From assembly GCA_910587735.1 (NCBI GenBank), contig CAJUNT010000008.1, positions 1-64,000 on the forward strand: a DNA stretch of 64,000 nucleotides. The letters are read 5' to 3'. Origin of the DNA: an uncultured Clostridia bacterium (GTDB taxonomy: Bacteria > Bacillota > Clostridia > Lachnospirales > Anaerotignaceae). This document shows, piece after piece, positions 63,600-64,000 of this stretch. The notes beneath the pieces were generated by a model. That model worked only from the letters and a program-made list of their open reading frames with translations, made no database searches and was not told where the DNA came from. Each line of letters opens with the position of its first letter. Within the stretch, counting starts at the first letter, position 1. Both the position numbers and the translations under genes were made by a program.

Positions 63600-64000
63600 A
63601 TGAGCAGTTTTCAAAAAGAAGAAAAGAAAATGCAAAGAATTGGCTACAAAGTTGGGATTTTAGTAGCATGGCTATTAGGAATCAATATTATTATTATTGT
63701 GCTACTATGTATATTTATGTTTCAAGGTCTATCTACTGAAATGCTCCAAAATGAATGTATTAGTGGAACAAATACATTAAGTTATTATCTAAAAGAATTT
63801 CCAGATATTGATGATAAAACAAAATTATTAGACGATTTAAAACAACAAACAGGATATGAATTTACTATATTTGAAAATGATGTTAGAACTTATACAACAG
63901 TAAAACAAAATGGAACACGTGCTACTGGAACAAAATTGTCTTCTGAAATAGCTGAAATAGTTTTAGAACAAGGAAAAACTTATATAGGTGTTAATACAAT
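63600..64000 (+). CDS. methyl-accepting chemotaxis protein, N-terminal part (cut by window end)
   Basis: The frame from ATG 63600 (AGGGGGAG site) is open to the window edge, giving about 133 residues. One N-terminal membrane helix (VAWLLGINIIIIVLLCIFMF, about 22-41) is followed by an extracytoplasmic stretch with LSYYLKEFPDIDDKTKLLDD and TGYEFTIFENDVRTYTTV, the pattern of single-Cache sensor domains of chemoreceptors. The signalling half lies outside the window, so the call is provisional. It could instead be another Cache-bearing sensor. Confidence 0.6.
   Translation, partial: MSSFQKEEKKMQRIGYKVGILVAWLLGINIIIIVLLCIFMFQGLSTEMLQNECISGTNTLSYYLKEFPDIDDKTKLLDDLKQQTGYEFTIFENDVRTYTTVKQNGTRATGTKLSSEIAEIVLEQGKTYIGVNT

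Overview
The window is AT-rich (roughly 30% GC by eye) DNA from a low-GC Gram-positive anaerobe, most likely a spore-forming member of the Clostridia near Lachnospirales; that placement is an inference. It rests on strong AGGAGG ribosome sites, a FASII cluster built on FabK with a FabT-type regulator, a BofC-like sporulation gene behind a sigma-G-like promoter, reverse rubrerythrin, LuxS, Feo iron uptake, PyrK/PyrD pyrimidine synthesis and pyruvate carboxylase. No rRNA, tRNA or CRISPR array was seen.

Layout: (1) 1-1.05 kb: a small unknown gene and a beta-carbonic anhydrase. (2) 1.1-10.4 kb: a tight five-gene operon of unclear purpose. It encodes a very large fusion protein (HD hydrolase, helical middle, NMNAT-like nucleotidyltransferase, GNAT-like segment, PRTase-like segment), an LDH/MDH-fold protein with an altered active site, a flavodoxin-fold protein, a stand-alone CobI-like methylase and a MATE exporter. 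It is the best candidate here for an undescribed system. (3) 10.4-12 kb: a graveyard holding remnants of a DUF1538 membrane protein, an IS1-family transposase and a group II intron reverse transcriptase. (4) 12-23.1 kb: a FabK/nitronate monooxygenase paralogue facing the complete fatty-acid operon fabT-fabH-acpP-fabK-fabD-fabG-fabF-accB-fabZ-accC-accD-accA, with a textbook FabT palindrome on its -10 box. (5) 23.2-35.9 kb: bofC-like gene, a predicted ~106-nt small RNA, a GH13 enzyme, an RluA-type pseudouridine synthase, clpC, an unknown gene, radA, pycA and a TatD-like gene.

(6) 36-46.4 kb: an HD protein, luxS, reverse rubrerythrin under a PerR-like box, an M16 peptidase, purMND, another HD protein and a secreted CAP-domain protein. 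(7) 46.5-49.4 kb: feoA-feoA-feoB plus a 47-residue Cys-rich protein, behind a DtxR/IdeR-like double operator. (8) 49.5-55.2 kb: pyrBCFKDE with a leader that can fold as terminator or antiterminator. (9) 55.4-57.1 kb: an ECF sigma factor with its probable anti-sigma partner. (10) 57.4-63 kb: a 1530-residue helicase-nuclease-like protein whose Walker A lysine, Walker B glutamate and apparently nuclease acidic residues are replaced, with a radical SAM gene upstream. (11) 63.1-64 kb: an HxlR regulator and the start of a chemoreceptor cut by the window edge.

How parts work together: AccABCD makes malonyl-CoA and FabD/H/F/G/Z/K elongate it on AcpP, with FabT able to shut the operon. PurM/N/D and PyrB-F supply nucleotides. 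Carbonic anhydrase could supply bicarbonate to the two biotin-dependent carboxylases. PerR-like, DtxR-like and HxlR-like sites suggest peroxide, iron and redox control.
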